From contig JBBQFC010000005.1 of NCBI GenBank assembly GCA_038321615.1, positions 16,450 to 80,449 on the forward strand: DNA of 64,000 bases, given 5' to 3'. Below the pieces are notes generated by a model. The model made no database searches. It worked only from the letters and a program-made list of their open reading frames with translations, and had not been told where the DNA came from. The DNA comes from JBBQFC01 sp038321615 (GTDB lineage: Bacteria; Bacteroidota; Bacteroidia; Flavobacteriales_D; Cryomorphaceae). The position numbers and the translations under genes were made by a program. The stretch's first letter is position 1. The number at the start of each line of letters is the position of its first letter. Below, in pieces: positions 10,070 to 19,175 of the stretch.

Positions 10070-10991
10070 TAAAACACTTCCGAAAGCAAGCATCGCGAAA
10101 TGGGCCTTCTACTGCCTTCCGATCGGAGTACTTGGTTACGTGGCGTTTGAGATTTTTAGCAGATTACGCTATCAAGAGTTTGATTGGTCAGACCGAATCG
10201 GCAGCGCCTTACCTACTTTACTCATCATCGGTATTTTGAGCTACGCAAACCTGTATTGCGAAATGCGAAAGTGGAGCACGCTGATCGGTGCACAGGGGAA
10301 TAGGTCTCTCGCTTGGAAGGCAATAATGGCCGGCCTCGTGGGTGGTTTTCTTACGCCAAATCGCATCGGCGATATTGCCGGTAAAACCCTTGCCACACCG
10401 GCCGGAGTGCGGGCATCGTCGTTTGTAGCATCGGCTCTGGGTTCTCTTTTACAAGGAGCGGTTACCATTGTTTTTGGCCTTTTAGCGCTTTTTCTTTATC
10501 CCTTGTCATTGCCCGATTATTCCGTTTTCGCAAATGGGCCGGGGATTACCATAGCATTAGCGGCCGCTCTGCTTGCAACAGGTGGTTTCTTATTTTTTCG
10601 AAAACGCATTTCGTCGAAAATGGATGCTTTGATACTTGCCGCTTCGCAGGTGCGCCCCGTTACTGTTTTTCATGCTTCGCGATGGGCTGTAATGCGCTAC
10701 CTTATTTTCGCAAGTCAACTCTATTTGGCTCTTGCCATGATGGGCATATCTCTTTCTTTGTTTAGTGCGTTCAGTGCTATTGCACTACTCTATTTGTTTC
10801 AGAGCTATTTTCCCTTCAGTAGTTTTGGCGATTTGGGTGTGCGGGAGATTTTTGCAATGGCTATATTTTCGCCAATGGTCGAGTTTGCTCCTTTGGCAGC
10901 AGCCGCTACGCTGGTGGTTTGGCTTATTAATATTGCCATTCCGGTAACTATTGGATCTATTCGAATGCGCCAACTCGTGCCAGCGCTGTAG
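10065..10991 (+). CDS. UPF0104 / lysylphosphatidylglycerol synthase-like transmembrane protein
   Basis: A protein of 308 residues made almost wholly of membrane segments (about eight hydrophobic helices). The segment AIMAGLVGGFLTPNRIGDIAGK matches the signature of the integral-membrane flippase-like family (LPG synthase TM region, UPF0104) that occurs without the aminoacyl transferase domain in many bacteria. The family is associated with lipid or lipid-linked sugar translocation, but the substrate here is unknown. A glycosyltransferase gene starts five bases downstream, which fits a role in glycolipid or envelope assembly. Confidence 0.75.
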   Translation: MYKTLPKASIAKWAFYCLPIGVLGYVAFEIFSRLRYQEFDWSDRIGSALPTLLIIGILSYANLYCEMRKWSTLIGAQGNRSLAWKAIMAGLVGGFLTPNRIGDIAGKTLATPAGVRASSFVASALGSLLQGAVTIVFGLLALFLYPLSLPDYSVFANGPGITIALAAALLATGGFLFFRKRISSKMDALILAASQVRPVTVFHASRWAVMRYLIFASQLYLALAMMGISLSLFSAFSAIALLYLFQSYFPFSSFGDLGVREIFAMAIFSPMVEFAPLAAAATLVVWLINIAIPVTIGSIRMRQLVPAL

Positions 10992-10996
10992 CAAGT

Positions 10997-12094
10997 ATGT
11001 ACGGTTGGGTAGAAACAAGTGTGCTCATTTTAACTTCTGCCTTTGTGGGGCTCATGAGTTGGTTTATTGCCAATTTCAGAGCTTCTAAATCTTCTTTTGT
11101 TTATGCGGAAAATTCCTTTTCCATTCTTATCGCTTTCCATGGGGAATGGATCGCTTTGGAAAGGCTCTTAGGTTCCCTTAAGCAAATTTTTTATTCCAAA
11201 AAGGGCAGTGTCCATATTGCTGACGATCATTCAAGACCTAATTTGAACGAACATCAAGAATTGTTGGTGCAGAGCAAATTTGTAAACTGGATTAAACCTC
11301 CGCTTTCTATAAATGGCAAGAAGGCTGTTCAGCGTTACGCCGTAAACGGGTTAAGCTCGGAGTGGATTTTGCTGCTAGATGTCGATACCCAAGCCCCTGA
11401 ATTTTTACAGAATGGATATTTACCAGAGACCGTAAGTTATGCAGAAATGGTGCTTATTCCCGTACAACCGATTACAAGGCGGGGGTTTTGGAATGCTTTC
11501 TTCGATTTAGATTTTTTGAGCCTGCAAGCAGCAACCGTTGCATCGGCACAAAGCGGCGAGCCCCTTTTGGCCAATGGCGCCTGCCTTCTAATAAAGCGCC
11601 AAGCTTACCAGGCTGTGGCCGCAGATCGCGACGACTGGTCTTACCCCCATGGCGACGACATGTTCCTGATGCATGCAGTCGCGAAGAAGTTTGGCAAGCC
11701 TGCTATTGCCGTTCTGCATCCTTCGCAGGGCTATGCGCAAAGCGCTTTTCCTGATTCTTTTTGGGGGCTCTACCGGCAGCGGCTTCGCTGGATTGGGAAA
11801 GTAGATCGATTGCCAAATGTTGCCTTTCAATGCGCGGCATGGGTTATTCTGCTCGCCCAATTCATGTTGCTCTTTAACATATTGGCTTCCCTTTTAGGCC
11901 TTGTGAGCTTGCGGGTGGCGTTTATCGCTTCCAGCGTATGTGTCGGTTCGAGCGGATTCTTACTTTTGCGGAGTTGTCGGGCATTTAATCGACGCGATTT
12001 GATGTGGTACATTCCCCCCGCTCTGATGCTTTATCCCGTTTATCTTATTTCGTTGGCATTGGTGCAATTAAGCTATAAAGCTTTTCGGCGTTGA
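10997..12094 (+). CDS. Membrane-associated family 2 glycosyltransferase
   Basis: A protein of 365 residues. One N-terminal membrane helix (residues 7-24) is followed by a GT-A domain with the DxD-type motif LLLDVDTQ, an acidic GDDMFLM motif and a RQRLRW (QxxRW-type) motif, as found in processive or sugar-polymer transferases. Two or three hydrophobic helices end the protein. It transfers a sugar from a nucleotide donor, probably to an envelope lipid; donor and acceptor are unknown. It lies five bases after the UPF0104 gene and overlaps the following permease by four bases, so the three are translationally linked. Confidence 0.85.
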   Translation: MYGWVETSVLILTSAFVGLMSWFIANFRASKSSFVYAENSFSILIAFHGEWIALERLLGSLKQIFYSKKGSVHIADDHSRPNLNEHQELLVQSKFVNWIKPPLSINGKKAVQRYAVNGLSSEWILLLDVDTQAPEFLQNGYLPETVSYAEMVLIPVQPITRRGFWNAFFDLDFLSLQAATVASAQSGEPLLANGACLLIKRQAYQAVAADRDDWSYPHGDDMFLMHAVAKKFGKPAIAVLHPSQGYAQSAFPDSFWGLYRQRLRWIGKVDRLPNVAFQCAAWVILLAQFMLLFNILASLLGLVSLRVAFIASSVCVGSSGFLLLRSCRAFNRRDLMWYIPPALMLYPVYLISLALVQLSYKAFRR

Positions 12095-13311
12095 AAGTGG
12101 AATTCGAACGCCATTCATTGTCGCCAGGCCAAATAGCTTGGAAAAAATTTAAGCATAACCGCTTGGGCATGTTCGGACTCACGGTATTAATCTTTGCTGC
12201 TGTAATCGCAATTTTGGGTGCCAACATACGGCCCGACAGCGCCGAGCATGCCAATTCTCAGCAGATTTCTATCGCCAGAAAGAACGTCGGCTTCAAGGTG
12301 TCGGTAATACGGGTGGAACGCAACGTGTCGTCTTCCGGAAATTTTTTCTGGGACGGTTTCTTTTTTGGCGGTTTGCCCGAATCCTACGATCTATTACCTA
12401 TTCACAGCGTGGAGTTTTCTGCCGATTCGGTTAAAGGTTTTCTATACGGCGGAGCCGCCAACATTCGCGGCGAGCCTTTTGCTTACCATGTGGTAGATGT
12501 TTCTTATGCCGTGGAGCCTCAGAGCATCGCGCGAAAAGACGAAAAAAGCTTCACTGCTAAATCCATAGATGGCACGCCCCTGCTCCTGGATGCTAAATTG
12601 GTAAGAGCTGCGGCCCAGTCAGATCGGGTAGGGGTAAAGCGTTATTTGCTGGGTACCGATAAATTTGGCCGCGATATGCTGAGTCGGCTCATGGCGGGAA
12701 CCATTATATCCCTATCGGTTGGGCTTATTTCTGTGGCTATTTCATTGATTTTGGGAGTAAGTTTGGGGGCAGTTGCCGGCTACTACGGCGGCTGGATTGA
12801 TGATCTGATCACTTGGCTGATAAACGTTATTTGGTCGATACCTACCTTGCTCTTAGTCATCGCCATTACGTTTGCCTTAGGTAAAGGCTTTACGCAAGTT
12901 TTCATAGCGGTGGGTTTAACGATGTGGGTGGAAGTAGCGAGAATAGTACGTGGACAGATGCTCTCGGCCAAACACTTGGAGTATGTAGAAGCGGCGCGTG
13001 TATTGGGCTACAACAATGCTCGGATCATCGTAAAGCATATCTTACCAAATATTCTCGGCCCCGTAATTGTTATTTCTTCGGCCAATTTCGCATCTGCCAT
13101 TTTATTAGAAGCGGGCTTGAGCTTTCTTGGCATCGGGGCACAAATTCCCATGGCTTCCTGGGGGCAGATGATCAAAGAGCATTATGCCTATATCACCACC
13201 GACATGGCCTATTTGGCCATTCTGCCAGGGCTTTGTATTTTAGTATTGGTAATGGCTTTTATGCTCATTGGCAATGCACTCCGCGATAGCTTCGACTACC
13301 GGGTACAATAA
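12091..13311 (+). CDS. ABC transporter permease, OppC/DppC type
   Basis: A protein of 406 residues. It is the inner-membrane subunit of a binding-protein-dependent importer of peptides or similar solutes. After the first membrane helix (residues 26-45) comes an extracytoplasmic stretch of about 150 residues, longer than in Escherichia coli OppC. LLGTDKFGRDMLSRLMAG and the EAA loop (EYVEAARVLGYNNARIIVKHILP) then identify the OppC family. The assigned start is TTG overlapping the previous stop by four bases; a GTG six bases later is possible. No OppB, ATPase or binding-protein gene is adjacent, so its partners must be elsewhere. Confidence 0.88.
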   Translation: MKVEFERHSLSPGQIAWKKFKHNRLGMFGLTVLIFAAVIAILGANIRPDSAEHANSQQISIARKNVGFKVSVIRVERNVSSSGNFFWDGFFFGGLPESYDLLPIHSVEFSADSVKGFLYGGAANIRGEPFAYHVVDVSYAVEPQSIARKDEKSFTAKSIDGTPLLLDAKLVRAAAQSDRVGVKRYLLGTDKFGRDMLSRLMAGTIISLSVGLISVAISLILGVSLGAVAGYYGGWIDDLITWLINVIWSIPTLLLVIAITFALGKGFTQVFIAVGLTMWVEVARIVRGQMLSAKHLEYVEAARVLGYNNARIIVKHILPNILGPVIVISSANFASAILLEAGLSFLGIGAQIPMASWGQMIKEHYAYITTDMAYLAILPGLCILVLVMAFMLIGNALRDSFDYRVQ

Positions 13312-13339
13312 AAAAACCCCGCGAATGATGCTCGCGGGG
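13312..13339 (-). terminator. Rho-independent terminator of the DUF3127 gene
   Basis: An 8-bp GC-rich stem (13317-13324 with 13332-13339) is followed on the minus strand by a run of Ts. The T run is on the minus side only, so it mainly serves the gene at 13364, though the convergent permease may also use the hairpin. Confidence 0.8.
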
Positions 13340-13363
13340 ATTATCAAAAGTCAGCAAAAGCTT

Positions 13364-13735
13364 TCAGAATGGTAAATCGTCCATATCGTCGGCACCAACG
13401 CTGGCTGGTTCATTGCTTGGCAATGGTGGCAAATCATGGGTAGGTGCGGCTTGACTCACTTTCTCCAGCCGCCATGCGTCCAGCGTATTAAAGAATTTTA
13501 TCTCTTTATTGGTGGGATTTTCCCACCGCCTTCCGCGAATATTGAAATTTACTTTTACTTCATCGCCGATTTGAAATGGATCGATGAGATCGCATTTATC
13601 TTGAGCTAATTGGAAGGAGATTTCTTGCGGATATTGGCTCCCTTCGTCACTGATTACAAATTCGCGTTTGCGAAAAGTTTCTGTTACTTTTTGGACGTCG
13701 TTTTTAACGACAAGCTTTCCATTGATTGAAAACAT
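13364..13735 (-). CDS. DUF3127 domain protein
   Basis: A protein of 123 residues with a DUF3127 domain at residues 1-90 (GKLVVKNDVQKVTETFRKREFV, then EISFQLAQDKCDLI and VNFNIRGRRWENP). The domain looks like a small beta-barrel of the OB type and is found across Bacteroidota and in some of their phages. The C-terminal 30 residues are low complexity and end in an acidic DDMDDLPF tail. That tail resembles the acidic tip of single-strand DNA-binding proteins, which recruits partners; this likeness is my inference. It lies 12 bases after the flavin reductase gene, in the same direction. Function not established. Confidence 0.8.
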   Translation of the reverse strand: MFSINGKLVVKNDVQKVTETFRKREFVISDEGSQYPQEISFQLAQDKCDLIDPFQIGDEVKVNFNIRGRRWENPTNKEIKFFNTLDAWRLEKVSQAAPTHDLPPLPSNEPASVGADDMDDLPF

Positions 13736-13746
13736 AAGCTATGGTG

Positions 13747-14640
13747 TTAATTGTTAAAACTCAGTAAGGTAAGCCAGGCTTCACGCACGAGCCCGTTGGA
13801 GAGGTGAGCTTTGGCTTTGCGATGAAGGGCATCTTCTAAGGCCTCAGCATCGTGCTCTAAAGTTATAAATAATTCGCTCAATTCCGTAAGGCGATATTCA
13901 TTTACAGCAGTTTCATCGGGCACCGAATGGACATTTGCCAATTGGCCTAAATCATTTCCCGAAAGGATATGGCTTTGACGGATATCTGTAGGAAGAAGCT
14001 CAAAGCCCATTCCTGGCATGGCCCCGGGCTTAGCCACTTCAAAGAGAGCAGAGCCATTAGCGCGCGTGTACCATTCGCCACCCATGCGGCCTATGGTGTC
14101 AATCTTCGTTTGATCGATCCGTCCATCTCTATCGAGAAGGGCATCATCAATATGAAACTGAACAACCTGGCATATTACCAGATTTCCGGCACCACCATTA
14201 TTTCCCAATTCGACCACTTCATTCACCTTGCATTCAAATTGCGCCGGCGATTCCTTCACTCGAAAGGGCTTTACTGCTAATGAAGGAAGCGGTGTAAATC
14301 CTGCCTTGTCAAATTCGCTTATTCCTGCATCAAAATCCGAGCTGGCCAATGACATTTGCTGCACCATGTTATAGTTTACTATGTTAATTACCACTTCGGG
14401 ATGGGCTATTACATTATCGAACGTGTGCTTGGTGGTATTGTCGCGACCCCTGCGGGCTGGCGAAAAAATCAATATCGGCGGCCGGGCACTGAATACGTTA
14501 AAAAAACTAAATGGAGCCAGGTTAGGTCGGCCCTGTGCATCAATAGTGCTTGCAAAGGCGATAGGTCGGGGTCCGATTGCTCCAAGAAGCAAGCCATGAA
14601 GCTGTCCGGTGGGAAGATTATCGGGATTGAAACTTGCCAT
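13747..14640 (-). CDS. Flavin reductase-like, FMN-binding protein
   Basis: A protein of 297 residues. The FMN-binding split-barrel fold of the flavin reductase family is shown by GAIGPRPIAFASTIDAQGRPNLAPFSFFNVFSARPP near the N-terminus, followed by TKHTFDNVIAHPEVVINIV. Such proteins reduce flavin with NAD(P)H or act as FMN-binding oxidoreductases. The C-terminal 80 residues are helical and not typical of the short reductases. It is probably co-transcribed with the DUF3127 gene that follows. The substrate is unknown. Confidence 0.85.
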   Translation of the reverse strand: MASFNPDNLPTGQLHGLLLGAIGPRPIAFASTIDAQGRPNLAPFSFFNVFSARPPILIFSPARRGRDNTTKHTFDNVIAHPEVVINIVNYNMVQQMSLASSDFDAGISEFDKAGFTPLPSLAVKPFRVKESPAQFECKVNEVVELGNNGGAGNLVICQVVQFHIDDALLDRDGRIDQTKIDTIGRMGGEWYTRANGSALFEVAKPGAMPGMGFELLPTDIRQSHILSGNDLGQLANVHSVPDETAVNEYRLTELSELFITLEHDAEALEDALHRKAKAHLSNGLVREAWLTLLSFNN

Positions 14641-14706
14641 AAAATCGTTTCGACAAAGTTAGTAAAAGGTGGTAGGAGCTCTCTAAAAACGAGAGAATAT
14701 TGAAAT

Positions 14707-14736
14707 TTTGAAGTGTACGTATTCTTATTATCTTTG
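14707..14736 (+). promoter_or_regulatory. Promoter of tRNA-Leu
   Basis: TTTG at 14707-14710 and TATCTTTG at 14729-14736 are separated by 18 bases, a clear Bacteroidota -33/-7 promoter. The tRNA begins 22 bases downstream. Confidence 0.75.
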
Positions 14737-14757
14737 CCCCCACTTTAAATTTCACAT

Positions 14758-14839
14758 GCGGATGTGGTGAAATTGGTAGACATGCCAGACTTAGGATCTG
14801 GTGCCGTGAGGTGTGTGGGTTCGAGTCCCTCCATCCGCA
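14758..14839 (+). tRNA. tRNA-Leu (anticodon TAG)
   Basis: The acceptor arms GCGGATG (14758-14764) and CATCCGC (14832-14838) pair. The anticodon loop CTTAGGA sits on a CCAGA/TCTGG stem, giving anticodon TAG (reads CUA codons). There is a T-arm with GGTTCGAGTCC and a long variable arm as in class II tRNAs. The CCA end is not encoded. A terminator follows at 14845. Confidence 0.95.
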
Positions 14840-14844
14840 CTTAG

Positions 14845-14866
14845 AAGCCCCGAATAGGGGCTTTTT
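14845..14866 (+). terminator. Rho-independent terminator after tRNA-Leu
   Basis: Stem AAGCCCC/GGGGCTT with a five-base loop and a run of Ts. Confidence 0.8.
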
Positions 14867-14903
14867 GAATTTTTGCTCCTTAGGCACATTCCTTGAATTA
14901 AGG

Positions 14904-14911
14904 TATATTTG
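14904..14911 (+). promoter_or_regulatory. -7 promoter element of the tig operon
   Basis: TATATTTG matches TAnnTTTG and lies 45 bases before the trigger factor ATG. No good -33 element is visible at the right spacing. Confidence 0.5.
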
Positions 14912-14955
14912 CGCCGCAAAATAGCCTCATGGCTTTCATAATATAACAGAACAAC

Positions 14956-16302
14956 ATGCAGATTACCGAAGAGAAAATCTCTGACCAAAACGCACTCCTT
15001 ACCATCGCCATAAGCCCCGAAGACTACGCTCAAAAATTTGACAGAGCGCTGAAAGGGTATCAAAAACAAGTTTCTATGCCTGGGTTTCGAACGGGTAAGG
15101 TGCCAATGGGTGTGGTGAAAAAGCGGTACGGAAAGTCGGTTCTGGTTGAAGAACTCAACAAAGTGCTCAATCAAAGTATCCAACAATACATTTCCGACAA
15201 GAATCTCCAAATTTTGGGCAGCCCAATTCCCGCAAGCGACCGTCGCGAAAAGGGAGATTGGGATAATCCTTCTGATTTTGAGTTCGTTTATGAATTAGGG
15301 CTTGCTCCTGAGCTTGATGTGAACGTAAGTGCCAAGGATCAATTCGACTATCACACCATCGCAGTCGATGATAATATGATCGAAGAACAGATCGGACGTA
15401 TGCGCAGGCGTTATGGGAAAATCGAAAAAGTATCGGAAGTAGAAAGCAATGATATGCTTTCCGGCGACTTTGTGGAGCTTGACGCGCAAGACGAGGTGAA
15501 TTCATCTGGAATTTTTACATCCAGCACGCTTACCTTGGAATCTATCGATGCCGAAGTGAGTGCCCGATTTGTTGGAAAAGCAGAAGGCGACGAAGTGATT
15601 TTCGATCCCATGAAGCTTGCTAGTTCGCACGGTGATATTGCACGTATTATGGGGGTCGGGCATGAGCAAGTCCACCATCTACACACTAATTTCAAATTTA
15701 TAATCCGCGGCATACAACGGATGCATATGGCCGATTTGGACAAGGCTTTTCTGGATCGAATGCTCGGTGAAGGAACCACTGAAACCGATTTGCGCGAGAA
15801 GATCCGCACTGACCTCAACGAGAATTTTAAAAAGGATAGCGATCAACTCTTCCGCCGGGATATTTCTACCAAGATGGTTGCTAAGCACCAACCATCGCTA
15901 CCCGACACATTTTTAAAGCGGTGGATTGTCCTCACGAATGAAAAACCAATAAGTCCGGAGCAAGTAGAGCAAGATTATTATGTGTACCGCAACGGTCTGC
16001 AATGGCAATTGATATTCAATAGCTTGATTAAGCAAAAAGCTATCGTGATCGAGCCGGAATCCTTAATAGAGAAGACGAAAGGCATAATGGCCGCTCAATA
16101 CTCCCAATACGGCATGCCCACTCCCGATGATGACGAACTCACCGAAACGGCACGCAAAGTATTGGGAAACCAAGAAGAAGCCCGGCGCGTGATGGATATG
16201 GTTTACGACGATAAATTGGTAGCCTTCATCCGCGAAAATGCAACTGTCAACGAGAAGTCCGTATCTTACGACGAATTTGTAAAACTGGCCTCAGAGGCCT
16301 AA
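14956..16302 (+). CDS. tig: Trigger factor, ribosome-associated chaperone
   Basis: A protein of 448 residues, the usual trigger factor length. It binds the ribosome exit tunnel and shields nascent chains. The N-terminal ribosome-binding domain has MPGFRTGKVPMGVVKKRYG, the equivalent of the canonical GFRxGxxP signature. The central PPIase region is divergent, as I recall for Bacteroidota. The C-terminal helical domain contains the conserved DLREKIRTDLNENFKK and LPDTFLKRWI stretches. It starts a run of tig, clpP, clpX and a DUF2911 gene in one direction, a grouping that places folding and degradation of new proteins together. Confidence 0.93.
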   Translation: MQITEEKISDQNALLTIAISPEDYAQKFDRALKGYQKQVSMPGFRTGKVPMGVVKKRYGKSVLVEELNKVLNQSIQQYISDKNLQILGSPIPASDRREKGDWDNPSDFEFVYELGLAPELDVNVSAKDQFDYHTIAVDDNMIEEQIGRMRRRYGKIEKVSEVESNDMLSGDFVELDAQDEVNSSGIFTSSTLTLESIDAEVSARFVGKAEGDEVIFDPMKLASSHGDIARIMGVGHEQVHHLHTNFKFIIRGIQRMHMADLDKAFLDRMLGEGTTETDLREKIRTDLNENFKKDSDQLFRRDISTKMVAKHQPSLPDTFLKRWIVLTNEKPISPEQVEQDYYVYRNGLQWQLIFNSLIKQKAIVIEPESLIEKTKGIMAAQYSQYGMPTPDDDELTETARKVLGNQEEARRVMDMVYDDKLVAFIRENATVNEKSVSYDEFVKLASEA

Positions 16303-16347
16303 ACATTTCCTACCTTCCGCAGTCTAAATAGCACAACGAACCAACGC

Positions 16348-17019
16348 ATGTCAGAGCAAAACGAATTTAACAAATACGCAGTAAAACACAAGGGCATCAA
16401 TAGTATGACCCTTCACAATTACATTACGAATCTCACTCCGTACATCATCGAAGAGCGCCAATTGAATGTGGCTCAAATGGATGTTTTTTCCCGATTGATG
16501 ATGGACCGCATTATATTTTTAGGAACCGGTATCGACGATCAGGTAGCAAATATTATTCAAGCCCAATTACTTTTCCTTGAGAGTGTGGACCCCAAAAAGG
16601 ATATTCAGATCTATCTGAATTCGCCTGGCGGTAGCGTTTATGCAGGTTTGGGTATTTATGATACCATGCAGTATATCTCGCCCGATGTTGCTACAATTTG
16701 TACCGGTATGGCCGCATCAATGGGTGCCGTATTGCTATGCGCTGGGGCGCAGGGCAAACGCACTGCACTCCGACACTCGCGCGTTATGATCCACCAACCC
16801 CTTGGTGGAGCACAAGGTCAAGCGTCCGACATTGAGATCACAGCTCGCGAGATCATTAAATTAAAAAAAGAACTTTACGACATTATTGCTGAACACTCCG
16901 GCCAGACTTACGAAAAAGTGAGCGAAGACAGCGATCGAGATTACTGGATGAAGGCCGAAGAAGCAAAAGCTTATGGAATGATCGACGAAGTGCTGGTGCG
17001 CAATCCTAAGCGCAAGTAG
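16348..17019 (+). CDS. clpP: ATP-dependent Clp protease proteolytic subunit
   Basis: A protein of 223 residues. It is the serine peptidase barrel that degrades substrates fed by ClpX or ClpA. The catalytic triad is visible as Ser 124 in GMAASMGAVL, His 149 in RVMIHQPLGGAQGQ and Asp 194 in VSEDSDRDYW. INSPGGSVYAG-type sequence (YLNSPGGSVYAG) precedes the active site. The first 27 residues are a longer leader than usual and may be a propeptide. It lies between tig and clpX, with clpX starting 21 bases after the stop. Confidence 0.97.
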   Translation: MSEQNEFNKYAVKHKGINSMTLHNYITNLTPYIIEERQLNVAQMDVFSRLMMDRIIFLGTGIDDQVANIIQAQLLFLESVDPKKDIQIYLNSPGGSVYAGLGIYDTMQYISPDVATICTGMAASMGAVLLCAGAQGKRTALRHSRVMIHQPLGGAQGQASDIEITAREIIKLKKELYDIIAEHSGQTYEKVSEDSDRDYWMKAEEAKAYGMIDEVLVRNPKRK

Positions 17020-17040
17020 CTAGCAAAAGACTAAAATACT

Positions 17041-18288
17041 ATGTCGGGAACAGATAAAAAAGAAGTGCGATGTTCCTTCTGCGGAAGGGGAAAGAGCGAA
17101 GTAAACGTCTTGATTGCGGGTATTACAGGGCATATCTGCGATAATTGCATCGCGCAAGCGCAAGGGATAATTAAGGAAGAATTATCGCAGCAAGCACACC
17201 AGAAGCTCGAGTCGAGTATTAGCCTTCAGCGGCCCGACCAAATCAAAAAATTCGTTGACGATTTTGTAATAGGGCAAGACGATGCGAAACGCGTGCTCAG
17301 TGTAGCGGTTTACAATCACTACAAACGCTTACTCCAGAAAGTGGATAAGAACGACGACGGCGTAGAGATTGAGAAATCAAATATCATTTTAGTCGGCGAA
17401 ACAGGAACCGGCAAAACCCTCCTCGCCCGAAGCATAGCGCGGATGCTTAACGTACCGTTCTGTATTGCCGATGCTACTATCCTTACCGAAGCGGGTTATG
17501 TAGGCGAAGATGTGGAAAGCATACTCTCTCGTCTTCTACAGGCCGCCGATTACGACGTCAGCCTCGCTGAACGCGGCATAGTGTTCATCGATGAAATTGA
17601 CAAAATTGCCCGAAAAGGCGATAATGCTTCCATAACGCGCGATGTGAGCGGTGAAGGCGTGCAACAAGCGCTTCTCAAATTGCTCGAAGGCTCCGATGTA
17701 AATGTGCCACCCCAGGGTGGCCGTAAACATCCGGAACAGAAACTTATTCAAATCAATACGCGCAATATCCTGTTCATTTGCGGTGGCGCTTTTGGAGGTA
17801 TCGAAAAGATTATTCAACGTCGACTTCGAACATCAGCTATCGGCTACAGTACGGATAGCGAAACAGGTAGATACGATGCGGAGAATATGTTGCAATATAT
17901 TATTCCTTCCGATCTAAAATCCTTTGGACTTATTCCCGAATTGATCGGTCGCTTTCCTGTGCTGACTTACCTAAATCCGCTCGATATTCAGACGCTGCGC
18001 CGCATTATGACGGAGCCCAAGAACGCATTGGTAAAGCAGTATGTGAAGCTACTCGAAATGGATGGAGTTAAACTTTCGTTCGACAAAAAAGTGCTCGACT
18101 TTATCGTGGAGAAAGCTATGGAGTATAAGCTCGGTGCCCGCGGCCTTCGATCCATTTGTGAAGCCATTCTTACCGACCTCATGTTTGAGCTTCCCGCTCA
18201 ACCCGAAATCAAAGATTTCAATATTACCTACGATTATGCTGTCGAGAAATTCAGCAAATCCAAACTTTCCAAACTCAAAGTTGCTTAA
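17041..18288 (+). CDS. clpX: ATP-dependent Clp protease ATP-binding subunit ClpX
   Basis: A protein of 415 residues. This AAA+ unfoldase delivers substrates to ClpP. The N-terminal zinc-binding domain has Cys 11, 14, 33 and 36 (CSFCGRGKSEV and CDNC). Walker A is GETGTGKT at residues 119-126, Walker B is IVFIDEIDKI, and the ClpP-binding loop region follows in the IIQRRLRTSAIGYS area; the RFPVLTYLNPL and GARGLRSICE stretches are ClpX-specific. It directly follows clpP, so both are likely made from the same transcript. Confidence 0.97.
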   Translation: MSGTDKKEVRCSFCGRGKSEVNVLIAGITGHICDNCIAQAQGIIKEELSQQAHQKLESSISLQRPDQIKKFVDDFVIGQDDAKRVLSVAVYNHYKRLLQKVDKNDDGVEIEKSNIILVGETGTGKTLLARSIARMLNVPFCIADATILTEAGYVGEDVESILSRLLQAADYDVSLAERGIVFIDEIDKIARKGDNASITRDVSGEGVQQALLKLLEGSDVNVPPQGGRKHPEQKLIQINTRNILFICGGAFGGIEKIIQRRLRTSAIGYSTDSETGRYDAENMLQYIIPSDLKSFGLIPELIGRFPVLTYLNPLDIQTLRRIMTEPKNALVKQYVKLLEMDGVKLSFDKKVLDFIVEKAMEYKLGARGLRSICEAILTDLMFELPAQPEIKDFNITYDYAVEKFSKSKLSKLKVA

Positions 18289-18302
18289 ATAAAACCCCAA
18301 TT

Positions 18303-19127
18303 ATGAAAAATCTAATTACCCTTTTCTTTATGGCTTTTAGCCTTTGTCTTCAAGCTCAAACTTTCCCTGCACCAAGCACAAAAGCTATGGTTATGCAAAC
18401 GGTTGGTGTTACAGACATCACCATCGACTACAGCAGCCCGGGTGTAAAAGGTCGGAAAATCTATGGCGATGTGGTGGCGCTGAATGAAATCTGGCGCACG
18501 GGTGCTAATAGTGCTACCAAGGTTACTTTCGGTACCGACGTACAAATCGGAACTGCTACAGTTCCAGCGGGTAACTACGCTCTTTTCACAGTGCCTGGTG
18601 AGAGCAAGGTGTCTGTAATGTTCAATTCAAATTGGGATCAAGGTGGTACCGAAGATTATGATGCAAGCCTGGACGTGGCTAAAATCGAAGTTCCTTTCAC
18701 AAAGTTGGCCAAGCCAATGGAGCGTCTTCAATTTACCATCGAGAACGGATCTGCAAAAGGAGCCGATATTGTTTTTGCGTGGGCCGACCGAACTTTCAGC
18801 GTGCCTGTGAAAATTGACACCGAAAAGTTTGCAAAAGCCAACATGGAGAAAAAAGAAACAGAGTATGCAAATCGCTTCCGTGTTTACAACGATGCTGCAT
18901 CATACCATCTTGAAATGGGCAATTTGGACGAAGCACAAAAAATGGCCGAGATGTCAACTTCTATCGACAAACGCTTCTGGAATGTGCATACTTTGGCTAA
19001 AGTTTATGCAGCTCAAGGCAATAAAGACATGGCGAAGAAGGTAGCTTCCGAATCTATGGAACTGGCTCAAAAAGCAGAGTATCAGCCTTATGTTGACATG
19101 AACAAGAAATTGATTGAGTCGCTTTAA
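18303..19127 (+). CDS. DUF2911 exported protein with TPR-like C-terminus
   Basis: A protein of 274 residues. A signal peptide (residues 1-18, ending LCLQAQ) leads into a DUF2911 domain (IDYSSPGVKGRKIYGDVVALNEIWRTGANSATKVTF, then VPAGNYALFTVPG). Residues 190-274 form helical pairs like TPR repeats (YHLEMGNLDEAQKMAEMS, VYAAQGNKDMAKKVA). DUF2911 proteins are common secreted or periplasmic proteins of Bacteroidota with no known activity. It starts 15 bases after clpX and ends before a strong terminator, so it may be the last gene of the tig-clpPX transcript. Confidence 0.85.
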   Translation: MKNLITLFFMAFSLCLQAQTFPAPSTKAMVMQTVGVTDITIDYSSPGVKGRKIYGDVVALNEIWRTGANSATKVTFGTDVQIGTATVPAGNYALFTVPGESKVSVMFNSNWDQGGTEDYDASLDVAKIEVPFTKLAKPMERLQFTIENGSAKGADIVFAWADRTFSVPVKIDTEKFAKANMEKKETEYANRFRVYNDAASYHLEMGNLDEAQKMAEMSTSIDKRFWNVHTLAKVYAAQGNKDMAKKVASESMELAQKAEYQPYVDMNKKLIESL

Positions 19128-19150
19128 TCCGCACTCTTTTCTGTTAATTA

Positions 19151-19175
19151 AAACCGCCTTCGGGCGGTTTTTTTT
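19151..19175 (+). terminator. Terminator between the DUF2911 and SSS genes
   Basis: Stem AAACCGCC/GGCGGTTT with a TTCG tetraloop and eight Ts in total on the plus side. The minus side also has Ts, so it can serve both convergent genes; it touches the last codon of the symporter gene. Confidence 0.88.

Noticed and set aside
13741..13760. TGTTAAT followed by TGTTAAA near the flavin reductase gene
   Set aside because: The period is 7 rather than 11 bases and it lies at the 3' end of a gene, so it does not fit the Pho-box-like pattern.
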